From positions 1,860,001 to 1,924,000 of the forward strand of contig OY756960.1 in the NCBI GenBank assembly GCA_963580455.1: 64,000 nucleotides of DNA, written 5' to 3'. Each line of letters starts with the position of its first letter. Within the stretch, counting starts at the first letter, position 1. The translations under genes were made by a program, and so were the position numbers. Below the pieces are notes generated by a model. The model did not search any database. It saw only the letters and a list, made by a program, of their open reading frames with translations, and was not told where the DNA came from. This DNA is from Euonymus europaeus (taxonomy: Eukaryota > Streptophyta > Magnoliopsida > Celastrales > Celastraceae). This document shows, piece by piece, positions 1-10,376 of this stretch.

Positions 1-524
1 GTTTCTTTACGTAAACGGTTTTATGAATATCCGTTGACTACAAGTTCTGAATTCGGTGATTTTTAGCTTGATTTCACACTAATTTTCGAGCTCTACAATC
101 CTGGCCTTTCGGATTTTAATTTCAGAACTCGTGGCTAGTAGGTTTCGTTTCACCTAGTTAGCCGCGAAATGTGGTTTATTTACGTAAACGGTTTTATGAA
201 TATCTGTTGACTCTGAGTTCTGAATTCTGTGATTTTTCGCTTGATTTCACACTACTTTTCGAGCTCTACAATCTTGGAGTTTTGGATTTTTATTTCAGAA
301 CTCGTGGCTAGTAGGTCTCGATTCACCTATTTAGCCGCGAAATGTGGTTTCTTTCCGTAAACGGTTTTATGAATATCCGTTGACTCCGAGTTCTGAATTC
401 ATTGATTTTTAGCTTGATTTCACACTTCTTTTCGAGCTCTACAATCCTGGAATTTCGGATTTTGATTTCAGAACTCGTGGCTAGTAGGTCTCGTTTCACC
501 TAGTTAGCCGCGAAATGTGGTTTC

Positions 525-534
525 TTTACGTAAA
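525..534. other. 10-bp palindrome TTTACGTAAA (example of a per-monomer motif)
   Basis: A perfect dyad centred on ACGT, at monomer positions 6-15. It is present in most monomers of both subfamilies. It is broken in defined subsets: TTTACATAAA and TTTACTTAAA in the 19-25 kb block, TTTGCGTAAA in several A1 monomers, and CTTTTGGTAAA in many B monomers. Short dyads recur in centromeric satellites. Whether a protein binds this one is not known from the sequence. Confidence 0.85.
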
Positions 535-559
535 CGGTTTTATGAATATCCGTTGACTC

Positions 560-650
560 CGAGTTCTGAATTCGGTGATTTTTAGCTTGATTTGACACTA
601 CTTTTCGAGCTCTACAATCCTCGAGTTTCGGATTTTGATTTCAGAACTCG
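560..650. repeat. 11-bp inverted repeat inside the monomer (example)
   Basis: CGAGTTCTGAA at 560-570 is the exact reverse complement of TTCAGAACTCG at 640-650, with a 69-nt loop. The same pair occurs in most monomers of both subfamilies (positions 41-51 and 121-131). Some A monomers break one arm (ccaagttctgaa, or cagaattcgtag). Single-stranded DNA or a transcript could fold at this stem. This structural role is inference. Confidence 0.9.
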
Positions 651-1384
651 TGGTTAGTAGGTCTCGTTTCACCTAATTAGCCGCGAAATGTGGTTTCTTT
701 GCGTAAACGGTTTTATGAATATCCGTTGACTCCGAGTTCTGAATTCATTGATTTTTAGCTTGATTTCACACTTCTTTTCGAGCTCTACAATCCTGGCATT
801 TCGGATTTTGATTTCAGAACTCGTGGCTAGTAGGTCTTGTTTCACCTAGTTAGCCGCGAAATGTGGTTTCTTTACGTAAACGGTTTTATGAATATCCGTT
901 GACTCCGAGTTCTGAATTCGGTGATTTTTAGCTTGATTTCACACTACTTTTCGAGCTCTACAATCCTGGAGTTTCGTATTTTGATTTCAGAACTCGAGGC
1001 TAGTAGGTCTCGTTTCACCTAGTTAGCCGCAAAATGTGGTTTCTTTACGTAAACGGTTTTATGAATGTCCATTGATTACGAGTTCTGAATTCGGTGATTT
1101 TTAGCTTGATTTCACACTACTTTTGGAGCTCAACAATCCTGGAGTTTTGGATTTTGATTTCAGAACTCGTGGCTAGTAGGTCTCGTTTCACCTAGTTAGC
1201 CGCGAAATGTGGTTTCTATGCGTAAACGGTTTTATGAATATCCGTCGACTCCGAGTTCTGAATTCTGTGATTTTTAGCTTGATTTCGCACTACTTTTTGA
1301 GCTCTACAATCTTGGATGTTCGGATTTTGATTTCAGAATTCGTAGCTAGTAGGTCGCGTTTCACCTAGTTAGCCGCGAAATGTG

Positions 1385-2767
1385 GTTTCTTTACGTAAAC
1401 GGTTTTATGAATATCCGTTGACTCCAAGTTCTGAATTCGGTGATTTTTAGCTTGATTTCACACTAATTTTCGAGCTCTACAATCCTGGCCTTTCGGATTT
1501 TAATTTCAGAACTCGTGGCTAGTAGGTTTCGTTTCACCTAGTTAGCCGCGAAATGTGGTTTCTTTACGTAAACGGTTTTATGAATATCTGTTGACTCTGA
1601 GTTCTGAATTCTGTGATTTTTAGCTTGATTTCACACTACTTTTCGAGCTCTACAATCTTGGAGTTTTGGATTTTTATTTCAGAACTCGTGGCTAGTAGGT
1701 CTCGATTCACCTATTTAGCCGCGAAATGTGGTTTCTTTCCGTAAACGGTTTTATGAATATCCGTTGACTCCGAGTTCTGAATTCATTGATTTTTAGCTTG
1801 ATTTCACACTTCTTTTCGAGCTCTACAATCCTGGAATTTCGGATTTTGATTTCAGAACTCGTGGCTAGTAGGTCTCGTTTCACCTAGTTAGCCGCGAAAT
1901 GTGGTTTCTTTACGTAAACGGTTTTATGAATATCCGTTGACTCCGAGTTCTGAATTCGGTGATTTTTAGCTTGATTTGACACTACTTTTCGAGCTCTACA
2001 ATCCTGGAGTTTCGGATTTTGATTTCAGAACTCGTGGTTAGTAGGTCTCGTTTCACCTAATTTGCCGCGAAATGTGGTTTCTTTGCGTAAACGGTTTTAT
2101 GAATATCCGTTGACTCCGAGTTCTGAATTCATTGATTTTTAGCTTGATTTCACACTTCTTTTCGAGCTCTACAATCCTGGCATTTCGGATTTTGATTTCA
2201 GAACTCGTGGCTAGTAGGTCTTGTTTTACCTAGTTAGCCGCGAAATGTGGTTTCTTTACGTAAACGGTTTTATGAATATCCGTTGACTCCGAGTTCTGAA
2301 TTCGATGATTTTTAGCTTGATTTCACACTACTTTTCGAGCTCTACAATCCTGGAATTTCGGATTTTGATTTCAGAACTCGTGGCTAGTAGGTATCGTTTC
2401 ACCTAGTTAGCCGCAAAATGTGGTTTCTTTACGTAAACGGTTTTATGAATGTCCATTGATTACGAGTTCTGAATTCGGTGATTTTTAGCTTGATTTCACA
2501 CTACTTTTGGAGCTCAACAATCCTGGAGTTTTGGATTTTGATTTCAGAACTCGTGGCTAGTAGGTCTCGTTTCACCTAGTTAGCCGCGAAATGTGGTTTC
2601 TTTGCGTAAACGGTTTTATGAATATCCGTTGACTCCGAGTTCTGAATTCTGTGATTTTAGCTTGATTTCACACTACTTTTCGAGCTCTACAATCTTGGAT
2701 GTTCGGATTTTGATTTCAGAATTCGTAGCTAGTAGGTCGCGTTTCACCTAGTTAGCCGCGAAATGTG
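1385..2767 (+). repeat. HOR A1, copy 2 (8 monomers, 1383 bp)
   Basis: Second 8-monomer unit with the same ordered diagnostic variants as copy 1. It is one base short because of a missing t in gtgattttag near 2650, a deletion also seen in copy 3. Copies 2 and 3 also share the aatcctggag form where copies 1 and 4 have the XhoI variant or its absence in other positions, so they look closer to each other than to copy 1. Confidence 0.88.
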
Positions 2768-4322
2768 GTTTCTTTACGTAAACGGTTTTATGAATATCCG
2801 TTGACTCCAAGTTCTGAATTCGGTGATTTTTAGCTTGATTTCACACTAATTTTCGAGCTCTACAATCCTGGCCTTTCGGATTTTAATTTCAGAACTCGTG
2901 GCTAGTAGGTTTCGTTTCACCTAGTTAGCCGCGAAATGTGGTTTCTTTACGTAAACGGTTTTATGAATATCTGTTGACTCTGAGTTATGAATTCTGTGAT
3001 TTTTAGCTTTATTTCACACTACTTTTCGAGCTCTACAATCTTGGAGTTTTGGATTTTTATTTCAGAACTCGTGGCTAGTAGGTCTCGATTCACCTATTTA
3101 GCCGCGAAATGTGGTTTCTTTCCGTAAACGGTTTTATGAATATCCGTTGACTCCGAGTTCTGAATTCATTGATTTTTAGCTTGATTTCACACTTCTTTTC
3201 GAGCTCTACAATCCTGGAATTTCGGATTTTGATTTCAGAACTCGTGGCTAGTAGGTCTCGATTCACCTATTTAGCCGCGAAATGTGGTTTCTTTCCGTAA
3301 ACGGTTTTATGAATATCCGTTGACTCCGAGTTCTGAATTCATTGATTTTTAGCTTGATTTCACACTTCTTTTCGAGCTCTACAATCCTGGAATTTCGGAT
3401 TTTGATTTCAGAACTCGTGGCTAGTAGGTCTCGTTTCACCTAGTTAGCCGCGAAATGTGGTTTCTTTACGTAAACGGTTTTATGAATATCCGTTGACTCC
3501 GAGTTCTGAATTCGGTGATTTTTAGCTTGATTTGACACTACTTTTCGAGCTCTACAATCTTGGAGTTTCGGATTTTGATTTCAGAACTCGTGGTTAGTAG
3601 GTCTCGTTTCACCTAATTAGCCGCGAAATGTGGTTTCTTTGCGTAAACGGTTTTATGAATATCCGTTGACTCCGAGTTCTGAATTCATTGATTTTTAGCT
3701 TGATTTCACACTTCTTTTCGAGCTCTACAATCCTGGCATTTCGGATTTTGATTTCAGAACTCGTGGCTAGTAGGTCTTGTTTCACCTAGTTAGCCGCGAA
3801 ATGTGGTTTCTTTACGTAAACGGTTTTATGAATATCCGTTGACTCCGAGTTCTGAATTCGGTGATTTTTAGCTTGATTTCACACTACTTTTCGAGCTCTA
3901 CAATCCTGGAGTTTCGGATTTTGATTTCAGAACTCGTGGCTAGTAGGTCTCGTTTCACCTAGTTAGCCGCGAAATGTGGTTTCTTTACGTAAACGGTTTT
4001 ATGAATGTCCATTGATTACGAGTTCTGAATTCGGTGATTTTTAGCTTGATTTCACACTACTTTTGGAGCTCAACAATCCTGGAGTTTTGGATTTTGATTT
4101 CAGAACTCGTGGCTAGTAGGTCTCGTTTCACCTAGTTAGCCGCGAAATGTGGTTTCTTTGCGTAAACGGTTTTATGAATATCCGTTGACTCCGAGTTCTG
4201 AATTCTGTGATTTTAGCTTGATTTCACACTACTTTTCGAGCTCTACAATCTTGGATGTTCGGATTTTATTTCAGAATTCGTAGCTAGTAGGTCGCGTTTC
4301 ACCTAGTTAGCCGCGAAATGTG
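2768..4322 (+). repeat. HOR A1, copy 3 (9 monomers; one extra)
   Basis: 1555 bp instead of 1384. The ctttccgtaaac monomer is present twice in a row (3114-3286 and 3287-3459), both preceded by the ctcgattcacctattta variant. This one-monomer gain is a typical product of unequal exchange. Two single-base losses, at gtgattttag and ggattttatttc, explain why the unit is 2 bp shorter than 9 x 173. Confidence 0.9.
3114..3459 (+). repeat. Tandemly duplicated single monomer within HOR A1 copy 3
   Basis: Two near-identical adjacent 173-bp monomers, each with gtttctttccgtaaac, gaattcattg and cacacttcttttcg. The other A1 copies have one such monomer at this place. Confidence 0.9.
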
Positions 4323-5706
4323 GTTTCTTTACGTAAACGGTTTTATGAATATCCGTTGACTCCAAGTTCTGAATTCGGTGATTTTTAGCTTGATTTCACA
4401 CTAATTTTCGAGCTCTACAATCCTGGCCTTTCGGATTTTAATTTCAGAACTCGTGGCTAGTAGGTTTCGTTTCACCTAGTTAGCCGCGAAATGTGGTTTC
4501 TTTACGTAAACGGTTTTATGAATATCTGTTGACTCTGAGTTCTGAATTCTGTGATTTTTCGCTTGATTTCACACTACTTTTCGAGCTCTACAATCTTGGA
4601 GTTTTGGATTTTTATTTCAGAACTCGTGGCTAGTAGGTCTCGATTCACCTATTTAGCCGCGAAATGTGGTTTCTTTCCGTAAACGGTTTTATGAATATCC
4701 GTTGACTCCGAGTTCAGAATTCATTGATTTTTAGCTTGATTTCACACTTCTGTTCGAGCTCTACAATCCTGGAATTTCGGATTTTGATTTCAGAACTCGT
4801 GGCTAGTAGGTCTCGTTTCACCTAGTTAGCCGCGAAATGTGGTTTCTTTACATAAACGGTTTTATGAATATCCGTTGACTCCGAGTTCTGAATTCGGTGA
4901 TTTTTAGCTTGATTTGACACTACTTTTCGAGCTCTACAATCCTCGAGTTTCGGATTTTGATTTCAGAACTCGTGGTTAGTAGGTCTCGTTTCACCTAATT
5001 AGCCGCGAAATGTGGTTTCTTTGCGTAAACGGTTTTATGAATATCCGTTGACTCCGAGTTCTGAATTCATTGATTTTTAGCTTGATTTCACACTTCTTTT
5101 CGAGCTCTACAATCCTGGCATTTCGGATTTTGATTTCAGAACTCGTGGCTAGTAGGTCTTGTTTCACCTAGTTAGCCGCGAAATGTGGTTTCTTTACGTA
5201 AACGGTTTTATGAATATCCGTTGACTCCGAGTTCCGAATTCGGTGATTTTTAGCTTGATTTCACACTACTTTTCGAGCTCTACAATCCTGGAGTTTCGGA
5301 TTTTGATTTCAGAACTCGTGGCTAGTAGGTCTCGTTTCACCTAGTTAGCCGCAAAATGTGGTTTCTTTACGTAAACGGTTTTATGAATGTCCATTGATTA
5401 CAAGTTCTGAATTCGGTGATTTTTAGCTTGATTTCACACTACTTTTGGAGCTCAACAATCCTGGAGTTTCGGATTTTGATTTCAGAACTCGTGGCTAGTA
5501 GGTCTCGTTTCACCTAGTTAGCCGCGAAATGTGGTTTCTTTACATAAACGGTTTTATGAATATCCGTTGACTCCGAGTTCTGAATTCTGTGATTTTTAGC
5601 TTGATTTCACACTACTTTTCGAGCTCTACAATCTTGGATGTTCGGATTTTGATTTCAGAATTCGTAGCTAGTAGGTCGCGTTTCACCTAGTTAGCCGCGA
5701 AATGTG
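4323..5706 (+). repeat. HOR A1, copy 4 (8 monomers, 1384 bp)
   Basis: The fourth unit. It has gatttttcgcttg near 4557 and cctcgagtttcgg near 4941, both otherwise found only in copy 1. It also has its own variants, gttccgaattc near 5234 and gattacaagttc near 5397. Both of these reappear at 7783-8647, so that distant patch was derived from this copy. After 5706 the array switches to HOR A2. Confidence 0.9.
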
Positions 5707-7782
5707 GTTTCTTTACGTAAACGGTTTTATGAATATCCGTTGACTCCGAGTTCTGAATTCTATGATTTTTAGCTTGATTTCACACTACTTTTTGAGCTCT
5801 AAAATCCTGGCCTTTCGGTTTTTGATTTCAGAACTCGTGGTTAGTAGGTATCCTTTCATCTAGTTTGCCGCAAAATGTGGTTTCTTTACGTAAACGGCTT
5901 TATGAATATCCGTCGCCTCCAAGTTCTGAATTCGGTGATTTTTAGCTTGATTTCACACTACTTTTCGAGCTCTACAATCCTGGCCTTTCGGTTTTTTATT
6001 TCAGAACTCATGGATAGTAGGTATCCTTTCATCTAGTTTGCCTCAAAATGTGGTTTCTTTACGTAAACGGCTTTATGAATATCCGTCGCCTCCGAGTTCT
6101 GAATTCATTGATTTTTAGCTTGATTTCACACTACTTTTGGAGCTCTACAATCCTGGAGTTTTGGATTTTGATTTCAGAACTCGTGGCTAGTAGGTCTCGT
6201 TTCACCTAGTTAGCCGTGAAATGTGGTTTCTTTACGTAAACGGTTTTATGAATATCCGTTGACTCCGAGTTCTGAATTCTATGATTTTTAGCTACATTTC
6301 ACACTACTTTTCGAGCTCTACAATCCTGGAGTTTCGGATTTTGATTTCAGAAATCGTGGCTAGTAGGTCTTATTTCACCTAGTTAGCCGCGAAATGTGGT
6401 TTCTTTACGAAAACGATTTTATGAATATTCGTTGACTACGAGTTCTGAATTCGGTGAGTTTTAGCTTGATTTCATACTACTTTTCGAGCTCTACTATCCT
6501 GGCATTTCGGATTTTGATTTCAGAACTCGTGGCTAGTAGGTCTCGATTCACCTATTTAGCCGCGAAATGTGGTTTCTTTACGTAAACGGTTTTATGAATA
6601 TCCGTTGACTCCGAGTTCTGAATTCTATGATTTTTAGCTTGACTTCACACTACTTTTCGAGCTCTACAATCCTGGATTTTCGGATTTTGATTTCAGAACT
6701 CGTGGTTAGTAGGTCTCGTTTTATCTAGTTAGCCGCGAAATGTGGTTTCTTTACGTAAACGGTTTTATGAATATCCGTTTACTCGATGTTCTGAATTCGG
6801 TGATTTTTAGCTTGATTTCACACTACTTTTGGAGCTCTACAATCCTGGAGTTTTGGATTTTGATTTCAGAACTCGTGGTTAGTAGGTCTCGTTTCACCTA
6901 GTTAGCCGCGAAATGTGGTTTCTTTACGTAAACGGTTTTATGAATATCCGTTGACTCCGAGTTCTGAATTCTAAGATTTTTAGCTTGATTTTACACTACT
7001 TTTTGAGCTCTACAATCCTGGAGTTTCGGATTTTGATTTCAGAACTAGTGGCTGGTAGGTCTCGTTTTACCTAGTTAGCCGCGAAATGCGATTTCTTTAC
7101 GTAAACGGTTTTATGAATATCCGTTGACTCAAAGTTCTGAATTCGGTGAGTTTTAGCTTGATTTCACACTACTTTTCGAGCTCTACTATCCTGGAATTTC
7201 GGATTTTGATTTCAGAACTCGTGGCTTGTAGGTCTCGATTTACCTATTTAGCCGCGTAATGTGGTTTCTTTACGTAAACGGTTTTATGAATATCCGTTGA
7301 CTCCGAGTTCTGAATTCGGTGATTTTTAGCTTGATTTCACACTACTTTTCGAGCTCTACAATCTTGGCTTTTCGGATTTTGATTTCAGAACTCGTGGCTA
7401 GTAGGTCTCGTTTCACCTAGTTAGCCGCGAAATGTGGTTTCTTTACGTAAACGGTTTTATGAATATCTGTTGACTCTGAGTTCTGAATTCTGTGATTTTT
7501 AGCTTGATTTCACACTACTTTTCGAGCTCTACAATCTTGGAGTTTCAGATTTTTATTTCAGAACTCGTGGCTAGTAGGTCTCGTTTCACCTCGTTAGCCG
7601 CGAAATGTGGTTTCTTTGAGTAAACGGTTTTATGAATATCCGTTGACTCCGAGTTCTGAATTCGGTGATTTTTAGCTTGATTTCACACTACTTTTCGAGC
7701 TCTACAATCCTGGCATTTCAGATTTTGATTTCAGAACTCGTGGCTAGTAGGTCTCGTTTCACCTAATTAGCCGCGAAATGTG
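5707..7782 (+). repeat. HOR A2, copy 1 (12 monomers, 2076 bp)
   Basis: Twelve monomers with ordered diagnostic variants: ctaaaatcctggcc with gtatcctttcatcta; ggctttatgaatatccgtcgcc (twice); gctacatttcac; acgaaaacgattttatg; gtttactcgatgttc; aactagtggctggtagg; atgcgatttcttt. Copy 2 follows at an offset of 4670 bp (27 monomers minus 1 base). The first monomers carry catcta and gtttgccgc ends resembling subfamily B, so they may be intermediates between A and B. Confidence 0.9.
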
Positions 7783-8647
7783 GTTTCTTTGCGTAAACGG
7801 TTTTATGAATATCCGTTGACTCCGAGTTCTGAATTCATTGATTTTTAGCTTGATTTCACACTTCTTTTCGAGCTCTACAATCCTGGCATTTCGGATTTTG
7901 ATTTCAGAAATCGTGGCTAGTAGGTCTTGTTTCACCTAGTTAGCCGCGAAATGTGGTTTCTTTACGTAAACGGTTTTATGAATATCCGTTGACTCCGAGT
8001 TCCGAATTCGGTGATTTTTAGCTTGATTTCACACTACTTTTCGAGCTCTACAATCCTGGAGTTTCGGATTTTGATTTCAGAACTCGTGGCTAGTAGGTCT
8101 CGTTTCACCTAGTTAGCCGCAAAATGTGGTTTCTTTACGTAAACGGTTTTATGAATGTCCATTGATTACAAGTTCTGAATTCGGTGATTTTTAGCTTGAT
8201 TTCACACTACTTTTGGAGCTCAACAATCCTGGAGTTTTGGATTTTGATTTCAGAACTCGTGGCTAGTAGGTCTCGTTTCACCTAGTTAGCCGCGAAAAGT
8301 GGTTTCTTTGCGTAAACGGTTTTATGAATATCCGTTGACTCCGAGTTCTGAATTCTGTGATTTTTAGCTTGATTTCACACTACTTTTCGAGCTCTACAAT
8401 CTTGGATGTTCGGATTTTGATTTCAGAATTCGTAGCTAGTAGGTCGCGTTTCACCTAGTTAGCCGCGAAATGTGGTTTCTTTACGTAAACGGTTTTATGA
8501 ATATCCGTTGACTCCAAGTTCTGAATTCGGTGATTTTTAGCTTGATTTCACACTAATTTTCGAGCTCTACAATCCTGGCCTTTCGGATTTTAATTTCAGA
8601 ACTCGTGGCTAGTAGGTTTCGTTTCACCTAGTTAGCCGCGAAATGTG
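7783..8647 (+). repeat. Five-monomer patch of HOR A1 inside the A2 region
   Basis: 865 bp (5 x 173) whose first three monomers match 5015 onward at an offset of exactly 2768 bp (16 monomers), including the private variants gttccgaattc and gattacaagttc of A1 copy 4. The fifth monomer equals the first monomer of A1. The fourth monomer has ctttgcgtaaac, which agrees with other A1 copies rather than copy 4. The patch is therefore either a mosaic or was copied before copy 4 changed. Confidence 0.85.
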
Positions 8648-10376
8648 GTTTCTTTACGTAAACGGTTTTATGAATATCCGTTGACTCCGAGTTCTGAATT
8701 CTAAGATTTTTAGCTTGATTTCACTCTACTTTTCGAGCTCTACAATCCTGAAGTTTCGGATTTTGATTTCAGAACTCGTGGTTAGTTGGTCTCGTTTCAC
8801 CTAATTAGCCGCGAAATGTGGTTTCTTTGCGTAAACGGTTTTATGAATATCCGTTGACTACGAGTTCTGAATTCGGTGATTTTTTGCTTGATTTCACACT
8901 ACTTTTGGAGCTCTACAATCCTGGAGTTTCGGATTTTGATTTCAGAACTCGTGGCTAGTAGGTCTCGTTTCACCTAGTTAGACGGAAAATGTGGTTTCTT
9001 TGCGTAAACGGTTTTATGAATATCCGTTGACTACGAGTTCTGAATTCGGTGATTTTTAGCTTGATTTCACACTACTTTTGGAGCTCTACAATCCTGGAGT
9101 TTCGGATTTTGATTTCAGAACTCGTGGCTAGTAGGTCTCGTTTCACCTTGTTAGCCGCGAAATATGGTCTCTTTACGTAAACGGTTTTGTGAATATCCGT
9201 TGACTCCGAGTTCTGAATTCTGTGATTTTTAGCTTGATTTCACACTACTTTTCAAGCTCTACAATCTTGGAGGTTCGGATTTTGATTTCAGAATTCGTAG
9301 CTAGTAGGTCTCGTTTCACCTAGTTAGCCGCGAAATGTGGTTTCTTTACGTAAACGGTTTTATGAATATCCGTTGACTCCAAGTTCTGAATTCGGTGATT
9401 TTTAGCTTGATTTCACACTACTTTTCGAGCTCTACAATCCTGGCCTTTCAGATTTTGATTTCAGAACTGTGGCTAGTAGGTCTCGTTTCACCTAGTTAGC
9501 CGCGAAATGTGGTTTCTTTACGTAAACGGTTTTATGAATATCCGTTGACTCCGAGTTCTGAATTCTTTGATTTTTAGCTTGATTTCACACTAATTTTGGA
9601 GCTCTACAATCCTGGAGTTTCGGATTTTGATTTCAGAACTCGTGGCTAGTAGGTCTCGTTTCACCTAGTTAGCCGCGAAATGTGGTTTCTTTACGTAAAA
9701 GGTTTTATGAATATCCGTTGACTCCGAGTTCTGAATTCTGTGATTTTTAGCTTGATTTCACACTACTTTTCAAGCTCTACAATCTTGGAGGTTCGGATTT
9801 TGATTTCAGAATTCGTAGCTAGTAGGTCTCGTTTCACCTAGTTAGCCGCGAAATGTGGTTTCTTTACGTAAACGGTTTTATGAATATCCGTTGACTCCAA
9901 GTTCTGAATTCGGTGATTTTTAGCTTGATTTCACACTACTTTTCGAGCTCTACAATCCTGGCCTTTCGGATTTTGATTTCAGAACTCGTGGCTAGTAGGT
10001 CTCGTTTCACCTAGTTAGCCGCGAAATGTGGTTTCTTTACGTAAACGGTTTTATGAATATCCGTTGACTCCGAGTTCTGAATTCTTTGATTTTTAGCTTG
10101 ATTTCGCACTAATTTTTGAGCTCTACAATCCTGGCCTTTCGGATTTTGATTTCAGAACTCGTGGCTAGTAGGTCTCGTTTTACCTAGTTAGCCGCGAAAT
10201 GTGGTTTCTTTACGTAAACGGTTTTATGAATATCCGTAGACTCCAAGTTCTGAATTCGGTGATTTTTAGCTTGATTTCACACTACTTTTCGAGCTCTACA
10301 ATCCTGACTTTTCGGATTTTGATTTCAGAACTCGTGGCCAGTAGGTCTCGTTTCACCTAGTTAGCCGCGAAATGTT
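8648..10376 (+). repeat. Mixed A monomers with a 3-monomer repeat
   Basis: About ten monomers not matching A1 or A2 order. Two adjacent near-identical monomers with gactacgagttc lie at about 8825-9170. A trimer with ttcaagctctacaatcttggagg occurs at about 9160-9680 and again at 9680-10200 at an offset of 518 bp. A single base is missing in gaactgtggc near 9468. No gene is seen. Confidence 0.8.

Larger units (their letters stand above)
520..692 (+). repeat. Representative subfamily A monomer (173 bp)
   Basis: A typical monomer used for numbering. Relative positions: 6-15 palindrome TTTACGTAAA; 36-44 gactccgag; 49-54 GAATTC (EcoRI); 88-93 GAGCTC (SacI); 41-51 and 121-131 arms of an 11-bp inverted repeat; about 135-142 ctagtagg; 161-173 gccgcgaaatgtg. 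This monomer also carries the less common CTCGAG (XhoI) variant at about 619, shared only with HOR copy 4. The start is arbitrary, since a tandem satellite has no natural first base. Confidence 0.95.
1..1384 (+). repeat. HOR A1, copy 1 (8 monomers, 1384 bp)
   Basis: The first 8-monomer unit. Its first monomer has the ctaattttcgagctc and ggattttaatttc variants, which return at 1385, 2768 and 4323. Later monomers carry diagnostic variants in fixed order: ctgttgactctgag, ctttccgtaaac, gacactacttttcg, gaattcattg, gtccattgatta and cttggatgttcgg. It shares private variants with copy 4 rather than with its neighbour, for example gatttttcgcttg and cctcgagtttcgg. Confidence 0.92.

Noticed and set aside
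522..540. CENP-B box
   Set aside because: The ACGTAAACGG segment shares AAACGG with the mammalian box, but about half of the nine essential positions do not match, and the TTCG half is missing.
640..690. Short hairpin TAGGT-ctcgtttc-ACCTA near the monomer end
   Set aside because: Only 5 bp of stem, and lost in subfamily B (catcta). Likely chance, unlike the 11-bp inverted repeat.
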